From an uncultured Saprospiraceae bacterium (GTDB lineage: Bacteria > Bacteroidota > Bacteroidia > Chitinophagales > Saprospiraceae), in NCBI GenBank assembly GCA_937959095.1, contig CALGLY010000663.1:1-6835 (forward strand): a stretch of DNA of 6,835 nucleotides. The letters are read 5' to 3'. The notes under the pieces were generated by a model, which did no database searches, was not told where the DNA came from, and worked only from the letters and a program-made list of their open reading frames with translations. Position 1 is the stretch's first letter. Every line of letters begins with the position of its first letter. Both the position numbers and the translations under genes were made by a program. Shown here one piece after another: positions 1 through 6,835 of the stretch.

Positions 1-2192
1 GTATAAGTTTGACGAATGATGGAGGCTTTCTAGTTGCAGGTACTTCGGCATCTCCTGCCGATGGAGATATTACAGAATCTAAGTTTGGTAATTTTGATTT
101 TTGGGTTGTCAAGATGACAATTCGAGGAGATATTCAATGGCAAAAACGCTATGGTGGAAACGATGAAGAACGCGCATGGGTAAGTCATCAGACCAGAGAT
201 GGTGGTTATATTATAGGAGGGTCATCCAAATCAGGAATAAGTGGTACCAAGACCGAAGAAAGTCGAGGCGACTCCGATTTTTGGATTGTTCGTCTGGATG
301 CAAATGGCAATGAAATTTGGCAAAAAACGATAGGAGGCGATAAGGAAGACGTGCTTAGAGGTGATATTCTAGAAATGCCAGATGGTGGCTTTTTTCTTGC
401 GGGCATTTCTGAATCGGGCATAAGCGGCGAAAAAACAGAAGGAAATCAAGGGGATTGGGATTTTTGGTTAGTGCGTATCAATGCGTCGGGCAATGTGATG
501 TGGGATAAGACTTATGGAGGGAATGATAAGGATGTTTTGCAGTCTGTGTTGCCAATGCCTGATGGAGGTTTCTTACTCGGAGGTAGTTCGGAATCGGGCA
601 TAGGTGGAGATAAGGATGATTTTCTACGTGGTTTAAATGATTATTGGACAATTCGTATTGACAGGCGAGGTAATATTATATGGCAAAGAACAATAGGAGG
701 GGAATGGGATGAGCAAATATTCGACATGGTACAGGCTGAAAATGGTACCATTTATTTAGCAGGTTTTTCGGGGTCGAATAAGTTCTTTGAAAAAACAAAT
801 ATGAGCTATGGAAGCCACGATTATTGGGTGGTAGCCATAGATCCAAACGGCAATAAGCTTTGGGATAATAATTATGGAGGTAAAGAACCCGACCAAGCCT
901 ATGATATTCGTATCAATAAAGACGGAAATTTGATAGTTGCAGGCTATGCGAATTCAGAAATAAGCGGTAGCAAACAATCAAACTCGGAAGGCTTCAACGA
1001 TTATTGGCTGGTTTACTTAACGCCCGATGGGGAACAAATTTGGGAAGAATCTTATGGTTCAGAGCTGCGAGATGCCCTGACAGAAATGGAAATATTAGAA
1101 GATGGTTCTATCCTGATGGCTGGGCATAGTGCTTCAGGTGTAGGTGGCGATAGAACACAGATATCAAGAGGTGAAAATGATATTTGGTTAGTCAAAACAT
1201 CTTGTGATTTAGGCCCGATGATGTATGATACCATCCCGACTTGCCCTGTAGATGCCATTGAATTGGATGCTGATTTTTCGCGCTGCTACGGCTGCCAATA
1301 TACCTGGGAAAATGGAGATACTACCAAAATTGCAAACATTCAAAACCCAATACCTGAAAAAAGTTATAGCGTTACTGTAAGCGATATTAATGCTTGTGTC
1401 AATGTCGATTCGACAACTGTTTCTTTTCAATACCCAACGGCAGTAGCGATGGAAGTCTTCGGAGAATTATGTGAAAAAGGAATAATGGTAGGAGACGTAA
1501 CTGGTGGAAACGGGCCGTATCTTTATGGCTTAAATACAGAACGCTATGGCGCACTCACGGAGTTTCCATTTCTTCCAGCAGGCGAACATACCCTTTATCT
1601 GATTGATTCCTTAGGTTGTACCTTAGATACGACCTTCACGATAGAAGAATTTGAAGAATTGATTGTTGATCTCGGCGAAGCACCGCTTATAGAACTAGGT
1701 GATAGCTTGAATGTAGAAGTACGAACCAATCGTCCAATAGAAAATATTATTTGGCGCAATTTAAGCGATTCTTCAAGTTGTCAAAATTGTTCCGATTTAC
1801 ATTTACTGCCTTTAGAGTCGGTTACGATAAGTATTGAAGTAGAAGACGAATTTGGTTGTGTTGCCTCGGATGTATTGAGCATTCATGTAGAGCGCAAGCA
1901 TGAAATTTATATGCCAAACAGCTTTTCGCCCAATAACGATGGCATTAATGATTGGTATAGTGTCTACACAGGCAAAGACGTAGAAGCGGTTTTAAGTTTA
2001 AAAGTATTTGACCGACGCGGGCATTTAGTATTTGAAGTTCAAAATCCAACACAAAATAATCCTCTTAATGGCTGGGATGGCTATTTTAGAGACCGACTAA
2101 TGCCAAAAGCGGTATATGTTTGCGTAGCAGAAGTTCTCTTTATAGATGGCTATCATGCCAATATCACCAGCGATGTATCATTGATACGTTAA
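1..2192 (+). CDS. Secreted repeat protein with type IX secretion type B (CHU_C-like) sorting domain, 5'-partial
   Basis: This is the 3' part of a large secreted or surface protein. The frame stays open to the left edge, and the TTG at 9 lies inside a repeat, so it is not a believable start; the signal peptide must lie upstream. Numbering from that TTG, residues 1-400 are seven repeats of about 60 residues, each with a DGGF-type turn, an AGxSxSG stretch, a G-x-x-D-[FY]-W-x-V core and a GN-x-x-W-x-x-x-GG end. This pattern is common in Bacteroidota secreted proteins and fits beta-propeller blades. Residues 401-630 resemble Ig-like/SprB-type modules with several cysteines. Residues 633-727 form the sorting domain, opening with MPNSFSPNNDGIND and followed by a FDRRG strand and a GWDG turn. 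In this family the domain directs export through the type IX system and attachment to the surface. The ligand or substrate is unknown; adhesion is only a guess. It ends in TAA at 2190-2192. Confidence 0.93.
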   Translation, partial: ISLTNDGGFLVAGTSASPADGDITESKFGNFDFWVVKMTIRGDIQWQKRYGGNDEERAWVSHQTRDGGYIIGGSSKSGISGTKTEESRGDSDFWIVRLDANGNEIWQKTIGGDKEDVLRGDILEMPDGGFFLAGISESGISGEKTEGNQGDWDFWLVRINASGNVMWDKTYGGNDKDVLQSVLPMPDGGFLLGGSSESGIGGDKDDFLRGLNDYWTIRIDRRGNIIWQRTIGGEWDEQIFDMVQAENGTIYLAGFSGSNKFFEKTNMSYGSHDYWVVAIDPNGNKLWDNNYGGKEPDQAYDIRINKDGNLIVAGYANSEISGSKQSNSEGFNDYWLVYLTPDGEQIWEESYGSELRDALTEMEILEDGSILMAGHSASGVGGDRTQISRGENDIWLVKTSCDLGPMMYDTIPTCPVDAIELDADFSRCYGCQYTWENGDTTKIANIQNPIPEKSYSVTVSDINACVNVDSTTVSFQYPTAVAMEVFGELCEKGIMVGDVTGGNGPYLYGLNTERYGALTEFPFLPAGEHTLYLIDSLGCTLDTTFTIEEFEELIVDLGEAPLIELGDSLNVEVRTNRPIENIIWRNLSDSSSCQNCSDLHLLPLESVTISIEVEDEFGCVASDVLSIHVERKHEIYMPNSFSPNNDGINDWYSVYTGKDVEAVLSLKVFDRRGHLVFEVQNPTQNNPLNGWDGYFRDRLMPKAVYVCVAEVLFIDGYHANITSDVSLIR
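9..1205 (+). repeat. Seven tandem protein repeats of ~60 residues (~180 bp period)
   Basis: The turn aspartate (or its equivalent) of each repeat is encoded at about 18, 198, 381, 561, 741, 921 and 1101. The spacing is 60, 61, 60, 60, 60 and 60 residues. Repeats 1-4 keep DGGF or DGGY; repeats 5-7 drift to NGT, DGN and DGS. The sequence varies clearly between copies, so these are old structural repeats and not recent DNA duplications. Further copies may lie upstream of the window. Seven blades would suit a closed beta-propeller, which is an inference. Confidence 0.85.
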
Positions 2193-2202
2193 AACTGTAG
2201 CG

Positions 2203-2266
2203 ACCAAAAGGTCTTTGGTAGAAAGACGCTCTATTCACCAGTTTTTATGCCAAAGCCTTTTGGTGA
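2203..2266. repeat. Cluster of overlapping, mutually exclusive inverted repeats after the secreted-protein gene
   Basis: Three small hairpins can be drawn. ACCAAA (2203-2208) pairs with TTTGGT (2214-2219) around a 5-nt loop. CCAAA (2250-2254) pairs with TTTGG (2259-2263). TCACCA (2235-2240) pairs with TGGTGA (2261-2266). In addition ACCAAAAGG (2203-2211) is a perfect complement of CCTTTTGGT (2256-2264), so a longer fold competes with the local ones. There is no strong T-run directly after the structures. The position, starting 11 bases after a stop codon, suits a transcription end or an mRNA 3' structure. It could also be one copy of a dispersed intergenic repeat. Confidence 0.45.
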
Positions 2267-2282
2267 TTATAGAACTTTTATC

Positions 2283-2301
2283 GGCTAATTTCCCATTAGC
2301 C
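2283..2301. terminator. Perfect 7-bp hairpin, possible transcription terminator
   Basis: GGCTAAT (2283-2289) and ATTAGCC (2295-2301) form a perfect stem around the loop TTCCC. The stem is short and is not followed by a T-run (the next bases are TATAAATTG), so it is not a classical intrinsic terminator. It lies about 90 bases past the upstream stop and 64 bases before the next start. It could serve either transcript or be a protein-binding palindrome. Confidence 0.35.
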
Positions 2302-2365
2302 TATAAATTGAAGAACGAATTAGATTTTTAATATCTCGAATCGACATATCTAGAAATTTTGCAGT

Positions 2366-5300
2366 ATGAGCACCTTCCAACAACTTGCCATTCCAGAAAA
2401 AACACTTTACACCTTATTATATACCCACTACGACATAAAAGCGGAATCCATTAAGCGATTGCAAGGCGAAATGGATTTTAATTATCAAGTAAAAACAGAA
2501 GATGGCGCGCAATTCGTTCTAAAAGTAAGCCGCCCTGACTACGATTTATTCGAGATAGATTTACAGACTCATTTACTCACCCATCTCTCGCATAAGAAAT
2601 TGCCCATTCAGTTACAAAAACCAATCTTTAATAAAGCAGGCAAATCTCAAATAGAAATTCAAGATCATAAGAGTACAATGCGCATCATGCGTCTAATGAC
2701 TTGGGTAGAAGGGCGAATGTTTGCTTTTGTGAATCCACATAGCGAGACACTGCTAGAAAGTTTAGGTGCGGCTTGTGCTTTTTTAAGTAAAGGCTTACAA
2801 GGCTTTGAACATTCGGGAGCGCATCGCTATCTAAAATGGAATCCTTCGGAAGTAGAATGGATAGAAGATAAATTGGATAGCTTAGCCGATGAGGAAGAGC
2901 GCGAAATAGCACAGTATTTCCTTCAAAATTTTCAGCTAAAAGCCTTACCACTCTTCACGAAGCTGCGAAAAAGCATCATTCATGGCGATGCCAATGACTA
3001 CAATGTGGTCGTGAGTAAAGATAAACGCAATCCGCAAGTGACGGGCATTATAGATTTTGGAGATGCTACTTTTACGCATACTATCAATGAATTAGGTATC
3101 GCGCTGTCGTATGCTATGATGGATAAAGCTGACCCAATAGCAGCAGCCGTGCAAGTGATACGAGGCTTTCATCAAGTTTTTCCTTTGCGCGAAGAAGAAA
3201 TAGAAGTCTTGCTATGGTTCACAGCAGCGCGTTCGCTCATCACAGTGACTGCAGCAGCAATCAATAAGCGTGAAGAACCCGAAAATGAATACCATCAAAT
3301 CAGTGCACGTCCTGCGTGGGATTTGCTTCGGAAATTGCGAAATATTCAGCCCGATTATGCCCATTATCGCTTCCGACAAGCTTGCGAATTAGAGCCTTGT
3401 CCAAAGCGAAATAGTTTTAATGCGTGGCTTTATGAAAAACCGACTTTCTCGAATCTTATTGATACCAAACTCAATGCAGATAGCGTCACTTGGCTCGACT
3501 TGAGTGTCGGTAGCCTAGACTTAGGACATAATTCGGACTTTGATGCGATACCTAAATTTAAGCAAACGATAAACCGAATTTTAGCAGAAAAAGAAGCCCA
3601 AATCGGGATAGGCGGCTATGGCGAAGTACGCCCTTTTTATACCACTGATGCTTATATCGTAGAAGGAAATAATGGGTCGCAATGGCGTACAACGCACCTT
3701 GGTTTAGATGTTTGGTCAGCCGTTGGAACGCCTGTTTATGCTCCTTTGGAAGGAACAGTACATAGTTTTCAGAATAATGCGAATATTTGTGATTATGGCC
3801 CGACTATTATTTTAGAACACAAAATCCACGAAGAATTAAGCTTTTATACCCTCTATGGACATCTGACTTTAGATAGTTTAGAAGGCTTGGAAATAGGACA
3901 AAAAATAGAACAAGGACAAGAAGTTTGCCGAATCGGAGATGCACCCGAAAATGGCGATTGGCCGCCGCATTTACATTTTCAAATCATACTAGATTTACTC
4001 GATAAAACAGGCGATTTTCCTGGCGTAGGCTTTTATGAAGAACGTGAAATGTGGCTAAGTCTTTGCCCCAATCCTGCGGATATATTACCTGATTTTCCAC
4101 ATCAGCGTACTAGCAAGAATACCACTTTAGGAATTTCTGAAATCTTAAAAAAACGACAAGAAAAACTAGGAAAAGGCTTGAGTGTTTCCTATCAAAAGCC
4201 GCTAAAAATAGTGCGTGCCAATCTGCAGTATTTATACGATCACACAGGTCGTCGCTACTTGGATACGCCGAATAATGTGCCACATGTCGGGCATCAGCAC
4301 CCAAAAGTAGTACGTACCGCACAGCGTCAATTAGCCGTTTTGAATACTAATACGCGCTATCTACACGATGAAATCATACATTTTGCAGAAGAATTATTAG
4401 CGACCTTTCCACCCGAATTATGCGTGGTACATTTCGTGAATTCAGGCAGCGAAGCCAACGAACTCGCCCTACGCATGGTACGTACTTACACGAACGCCCA
4501 AGACATGATTGCTGTAGAAGTCGGCTATCATGGGAATACCGGCGGTACGGTAGGAGTTTCTTCCTATAAATTTGATGGAAAAGGAGGCAAAGGCGCGCCC
4601 GAAGACACACATATCGTCCCCATTCCAGATACCTATCGAGGTTTATATCGAGGGGAGAATAATGTGGCTAATGGTCGAAAATATGCAGCGCACATCCAAG
4701 AAGCCATTGAAAATATAGAGGAAGCAGGCAAAGGCGTAGCAGGATTTATTTGCGAAAGCATTCTAAGTTGTGGTGGGCAAATCGTGCTACCTGAAGGCTA
4801 TTTGAAAGCAGCATATCAATATATACGTGCAGCAGGCGGGCTATGTATCGCGGATGAAGTACAAGTAGGCTTGGGGCGAGCAGGTGATGCTTTTTGGGGC
4901 TTCGAGTTGCAAGGCGTTGTACCTGACATCGTGACGATTGGGAAGCCTATCGGGAATGGACATCCGCTGGCAGCCGTCGTTTGTACACGCGCTGTGGCAG
5001 ATGCTTTTGCGAATGGCATGGAATATTTCAATACCTTTGGCGGAAATCCTGTTTCCTGTGCCATTGGTCGGCAAGTTTTGAAGCAAGTGCAAGCCGAAAA
5101 ACTACAAGAAAATGCGCTAGAAACAGGTAGATATTTGTGGCGTGGATTGCAAGCCTTGAAGAAGCAATTTCCTATCATCGGAGATGTACGCGGACATGGG
5201 TTCTTTTTAGGCTTTGAATTAGTCAAAAATAGAGTCACACTAGAACCCGCTGCGGAACAAGCGACCTATCTCGCCAACCGAATGCGCGACTTAGGCGTTC

Positions 5301-5470
5301 TTATTAGCACGGATGGACCATTTCATAATGTCATCAAAATAAAGCCGCCGATGTGTTTTACTCGTGCAAATTCGGATCTCTTAATGCGAACGCTAGAGCG
5401 TGTATTACAAGAAGATTTTATGCAAGTAGAACAAGTGGTAGTGCTAGAGCAACAGTTTAGTGAAAATTAG
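2366..5470 (+). CDS. Trifunctional fusion: APH-family kinase, M23 peptidase domain, class III PLP phospho-lyase-like enzyme
   Basis: A 1034-residue protein with three domains. The start is fixed: an in-frame TAG at 2351-2353 precedes ATG 2366. Residues 1-340 are an aminoglycoside-phosphotransferase-fold kinase with ATP-site lysine K53, the HGDANDYN catalytic loop (H206, D208, N213) and DFGD (D230). Residues about 420-550 are an M23/LytM peptidase domain with every expected zinc or catalytic position: H444 and D448 (HLGLD), H499 (YGHL) and H535/H537 (HLH). Residues about 590-1022 are a class III aminotransferase-fold enzyme with NSGSEANE (692-699), HG (722-723), DEVQVGLGR (D830), Schiff-base lysine K860, and a C-terminal KIKPPMCFT stretch. 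From memory it resembles vertebrate ETNPPL and PHYKPL, which remove phosphate and ammonia from phosphoethanolamine and 5-phosphohydroxylysine. I infer that the kinase phosphorylates an amino alcohol and the lyase degrades the product. There is no signal peptide or membrane segment, so it is probably cytoplasmic. The substrate and the role of the peptidase domain are unknown. Confidence 0.93.
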   Translation: MSTFQQLAIPEKTLYTLLYTHYDIKAESIKRLQGEMDFNYQVKTEDGAQFVLKVSRPDYDLFEIDLQTHLLTHLSHKKLPIQLQKPIFNKAGKSQIEIQDHKSTMRIMRLMTWVEGRMFAFVNPHSETLLESLGAACAFLSKGLQGFEHSGAHRYLKWNPSEVEWIEDKLDSLADEEEREIAQYFLQNFQLKALPLFTKLRKSIIHGDANDYNVVVSKDKRNPQVTGIIDFGDATFTHTINELGIALSYAMMDKADPIAAAVQVIRGFHQVFPLREEEIEVLLWFTAARSLITVTAAAINKREEPENEYHQISARPAWDLLRKLRNIQPDYAHYRFRQACELEPCPKRNSFNAWLYEKPTFSNLIDTKLNADSVTWLDLSVGSLDLGHNSDFDAIPKFKQTINRILAEKEAQIGIGGYGEVRPFYTTDAYIVEGNNGSQWRTTHLGLDVWSAVGTPVYAPLEGTVHSFQNNANICDYGPTIILEHKIHEELSFYTLYGHLTLDSLEGLEIGQKIEQGQEVCRIGDAPENGDWPPHLHFQIILDLLDKTGDFPGVGFYEEREMWLSLCPNPADILPDFPHQRTSKNTTLGISEILKKRQEKLGKGLSVSYQKPLKIVRANLQYLYDHTGRRYLDTPNNVPHVGHQHPKVVRTAQRQLAVLNTNTRYLHDEIIHFAEELLATFPPELCVVHFVNSGSEANELALRMVRTYTNAQDMIAVEVGYHGNTGGTVGVSSYKFDGKGGKGAPEDTHIVPIPDTYRGLYRGENNVANGRKYAAHIQEAIENIEEAGKGVAGFICESILSCGGQIVLPEGYLKAAYQYIRAAGGLCIADEVQVGLGRAGDAFWGFELQGVVPDIVTIGKPIGNGHPLAAVVCTRAVADAFANGMEYFNTFGGNPVSCAIGRQVLKQVQAEKLQENALETGRYLWRGLQALKKQFPIIGDVRGHGFFLGFELVKNRVTLEPAAEQATYLANRMRDLGVLISTDGPFHNVIKIKPPMCFTRANSDLLMRTLERVLQEDFMQVEQVVVLEQQFSEN

Positions 5471-5481
5471 AAGAATAAGAA

Positions 5482-5570
5482 GAACCATATAAGGCATATA
5501 AGGACATTTAAGGTTTCTATAAATCCCTTTGTGATTTTTCTTATATGAACTTATATGCCTTATATGGTTC
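5482..5570. repeat. Long inverted repeat (perfect 21-bp arms) made of CATATAAGG units
   Basis: The left arm (5482-5502) and right arm (5550-5570) are perfect reverse complements over 21 bp. Pairing continues inward with mismatches (5505-5507 with 5545-5547, and 5509-5512 with 5540-5543), leaving a loop of roughly 25-27 nt. Each arm is itself a short array. CATATAAGG occurs at 5486-5494 and 5495-5503, with a variant CATTTAAGG at 5505-5513. On the other side CTTATATG occurs at 5540-5547, 5550-5557 and 5559-5566. The units recur every 9-10 bp, about one helical turn. It fills most of the gap between two same-direction genes. A transcription-end structure, a multi-site operator or a dispersed palindromic element are all possible. 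No T-run follows the right arm. Confidence 0.85.
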
Positions 5571-5586
5571 AAATTCTCAACGATAG

Positions 5587-6609
5587 ATGAATCAAAATTT
5601 AGATCCCACAGGGGAACAATATACCTCCGAGGAAGTCCAGATAGAAAAGGCCTTGCGCCCGAAATCGCTCAAAGATTTTAGTGGACAACCTAAGATTGTA
5701 GACAACTTAAGTATTTTCATTGCGGCAGCAAAACTACGTGAAGAAGCCCTCGATCACGTACTATTGCACGGCCCGCCAGGCTTAGGAAAAACGACGCTTT
5801 CGCATATCGTGGCGAATGAGTTGGAAGCTGAATTAAAAATGACTTCTGGACCTGTGCTAGAGAAGCCAGGCGACTTGGCAGGCTTACTCACCAATCTTGG
5901 CCCAAATGATGTCTTATTTATAGATGAAATTCACCGTCTAAATAATGTGGTCGAAGAATACCTCTATTCTGCTATGGAGGATTACCGCATTGATATTATG
6001 ATAGATAGCGGTCCGAATGCGCGAAGTATTCAAATTACGCTAGAACCTTTCACACTAGTAGGAGCGACTACACGCATGGGCTTACTGACTGCTCCGATGC
6101 GCGCGCGTTTTGGGATTACCTGCCATTTAGATTATTATGATATTCCTACTTTGGAACGCATCTTGAAGCGTTCCGCACAACTCTTGGATGTGCCTATTAC
6201 AGATAAAGGAGCCTCCGAAATCGCTAGAAGAAGCCGAGGAACACCGCGTATAGCAAATGCGCTATTGCGCCGTATCCGTGATTTTGCACAGATAAAAGGG
6301 AATGGCACAATCGACCAAAAAATCGCAAATTTTGGACTAGAAGCCCTCAATGTGGATGAAAGTGGCTTGGATGAAATGGATAATCGCATTTTGTCTACCA
6401 TTATTCATAAATTCAAAGGCGGGCCGGTTGGTTTAAGTACGATTGCTACGGCTGTTGCCGAAGAATCGGGAACGATAGAAGAAGTGCATGAACCTTTCTT
6501 GATAATGGAAGGCTATATTCAGCGTACCCCACGTGGTCGGGAAGTGACGGAGAAGGCGTATATCCACTTGGGTGTTGTGCCGCCGAGGCAAATGGGGACT
6601 TTGTTTTAG
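5587..6609 (+). CDS. ruvB: Holliday junction branch migration ATPase RuvB
   Basis: RuvB is the hexameric AAA+ motor that, with RuvA, drives branch migration of Holliday junctions during recombinational repair; RuvC then cuts them. The 340-residue length is typical. Visible motifs in order are Walker [10 protein letters not shown] (residues 62-70, K68), Walker B DEIH (D113, E114), sensor 1 GATTR (159-163), the arginine-finger region RARFG (172-176), sensor 2 [14 protein letters not shown], and a C-terminal winged-helix DNA-binding domain with [10 protein letters not shown] and YIQRTPRGR. All key residues look intact. An in-frame TAG lies directly before the ATG, which fixes the start. There is no clear Shine-Dalgarno sequence. 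ruvA and ruvC are not in the window, and the gene is set off from its upstream neighbour by the long inverted repeat, so it probably has its own promoter, which I could not locate. Confidence 0.98.
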   Translation: MNQNLDPTGEQYTSEEVQIEKALRPKSLKDFSGQPKIVDNLSIFIAAAKLREEALDHVLLHGPPGLGKTTLSHIVANELEAELKMTSGPVLEKPGDLAGLLTNLGPNDVLFIDEIHRLNNVVEEYLYSAMEDYRIDIMIDSGPNARSIQITLEPFTLVGATTRMGLLTAPMRARFGITCHLDYYDIPTLERILKRSAQLLDVPITDKGASEIARRSRGTPRIANALLRRIRDFAQIKGNGTIDQKIANFGLEALNVDESGLDEMDNRILSTIIHKFKGGPVGLSTIATAVAEESGTIEEVHEPFLIMEGYIQRTPRGREVTEKAYIHLGVVPPRQMGTLF

Positions 6610-6664
6610 TTTAGCCCCAAAAACTACTTGAATATGATAATTACAGAGAATAAAAGAATAAAAA

Positions 6665-6835
6665 ATGAGTGTTTTACAACAAGAAATAGATGATAAGAAG
6701 AAAGAAATATTTACTGATGGTTACCCAATGTCAATTGGTGAGTTATCAAGTCTGTATTCTTCAAATGAATTAGATATTCATCCCGAATTCCAACGTTTTT
6801 TTAGATGGACAGTGCTACAAAAATCAAAACTAATA
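6665..6835 (+). CDS. DUF262-like protein, N-terminal fragment (3'-partial)
   Basis: Fifty-seven codons are open to the right edge. An in-frame TAA at 6659-6661, two codons before the ATG, fixes the start, and an A/G-rich leader (AAAAGAATAAAAA) precedes it. A charged N-terminal helix is followed by SIGELSSLYSSNELDIHPEF and then QRFFRW and QKSKLI. The I-x-P-x-[FY]-Q-R-x-[FY]-x-W pattern followed by QKSxLI is the usual opening of DUF262 domains, a ParB/Srx-related fold found in GmrSD-type modification-dependent restriction enzymes and many other proteins of defence regions. The catalytic part lies beyond the window, so function and full length are unknown. By hand count this piece is 51/171 G+C (about 30%), far below the roughly 40-48% of sampled ruvB lines, which suggests acquisition by transfer. 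Only the family assignment is supported; a restriction role is inference. Confidence 0.72.
   Translation, partial: MSVLQQEIDDKKKEIFTDGYPMSIGELSSLYSSNELDIHPEFQRFFRWTVLQKSKLI

Noticed and set aside
9..11. TTG as the start codon of the first gene
   Set aside because: The frame is open upstream to the window edge, the TTG is inside a repeat unit, and no signal peptide follows, although the protein carries a secretion sorting domain.
206..421. Minus-strand open frame of 71 codons inside the secreted-protein gene
   Set aside because: It lies opposite conserved repeat sequence, shows no recognisable domain and has low-complexity, serine/proline-rich composition. It is a by-product of the coding strand, as are the minus-strand frames at 1052-1258 and 1209-1430.
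2175..2187. Short palindrome GTATC-ATT-GATAC at the 3' end of the first gene
   Set aside because: It is a five-base stem lying within codons just before the stop, and it is easily explained by chance in AT-rich coding sequence.
2193..2365. Search for a tRNA, small gene or Bacteroidota-type promoter (TTTG ... TAnnTTTG) in the gap before the fusion gene
   Set aside because: No cloverleaf, no credible small coding frame and no good match to the TAnnTTTG box were found by eye here, nor at 5471-5586 or 6610-6664.
4816..5238. Minus-strand open frame of 140 codons inside the fusion gene
   Set aside because: It covers the most conserved part of the PLP domain, including the K860 region, and its product looks like reverse-strand noise (Cys/Pro/Ser-rich, no family resemblance). 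Overlapping minus-strand frames at 4110-4322, 4374-4610 and 4841-5092, and the one at 2685-2951 opposite the kinase domain, are treated the same way.
5485..5567. CCATATAAGG (5485-5494) and CCTTATATGG (5558-5567) match the eukaryotic CArG box CC(A/T)6GG
   Set aside because: CArG boxes are bound by MADS-domain factors of eukaryotes. In this bacterial context the match follows from the AT-rich repeat unit and has no supported meaning.
6135..6401. Minus-strand open frame of 88 codons within ruvB
   Set aside because: It is antisense to conserved RuvB sequence with no supporting motif or initiation signal.
6607..6626. Weak hairpin TAGTTT / AAACTA overlapping the ruvB stop codon
   Set aside because: The 6-bp stem is A/T-dominated, has an 8-nt loop and no following T-run; it is too weak to call a terminator.

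Overview
The window looks like chromosomal DNA of a member of the phylum Bacteroidota. Its first gene ends in a gliding-motility/type IX secretion (type B, CHU_C-like) sorting domain, which is largely confined to that phylum. Its intergenic regions are AT-rich and its start codons lack clear Shine-Dalgarno sequences, as is usual there. Hand counts give roughly 43% G+C in the sampled ruvB lines. The lineage within the phylum cannot be fixed from sequence alone. All genes read on the + strand.

Layout. Bases 1-2192 hold the 3' part of a large secreted repeat protein, cut by the left window edge. It has seven repeats of about 60 residues, then Ig/SprB-like modules and the sorting domain. A 173-base gap follows with several short inverted repeats and no gene. 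Bases 2366-5470 encode a 1034-residue three-domain fusion: an APH-fold small-molecule kinase, an M23/LytM zinc peptidase fold, and a class III PLP enzyme resembling the ethanolamine-phosphate / phosphohydroxylysine phospho-lyases. A 116-base gap follows with a perfect 21-bp inverted repeat built from CATATAAGG units. Bases 5587-6609 are an ordinary, complete ruvB. At 6665 a much more AT-rich reading frame begins that looks like the N-terminus of a DUF262 protein and runs off the right edge.

How the genes relate. There is no convincing operon. The four genes have unrelated roles: surface or secreted protein, amino-alcohol catabolism, recombination, and possible defence. Inverted-repeat elements separate the first three. 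Within the fusion, the kinase and lyase domains probably catalyse consecutive steps: phosphorylation of an amino alcohol, then removal of phosphate and ammonia. The role of the peptidase-like domain between them is unexplained. The fusion is the most interesting object here, though I believe this domain arrangement occurs in other bacteria, so it is under-characterised rather than certainly new. The second point of interest is the possible start of an acquired, defence-type region at the right edge.
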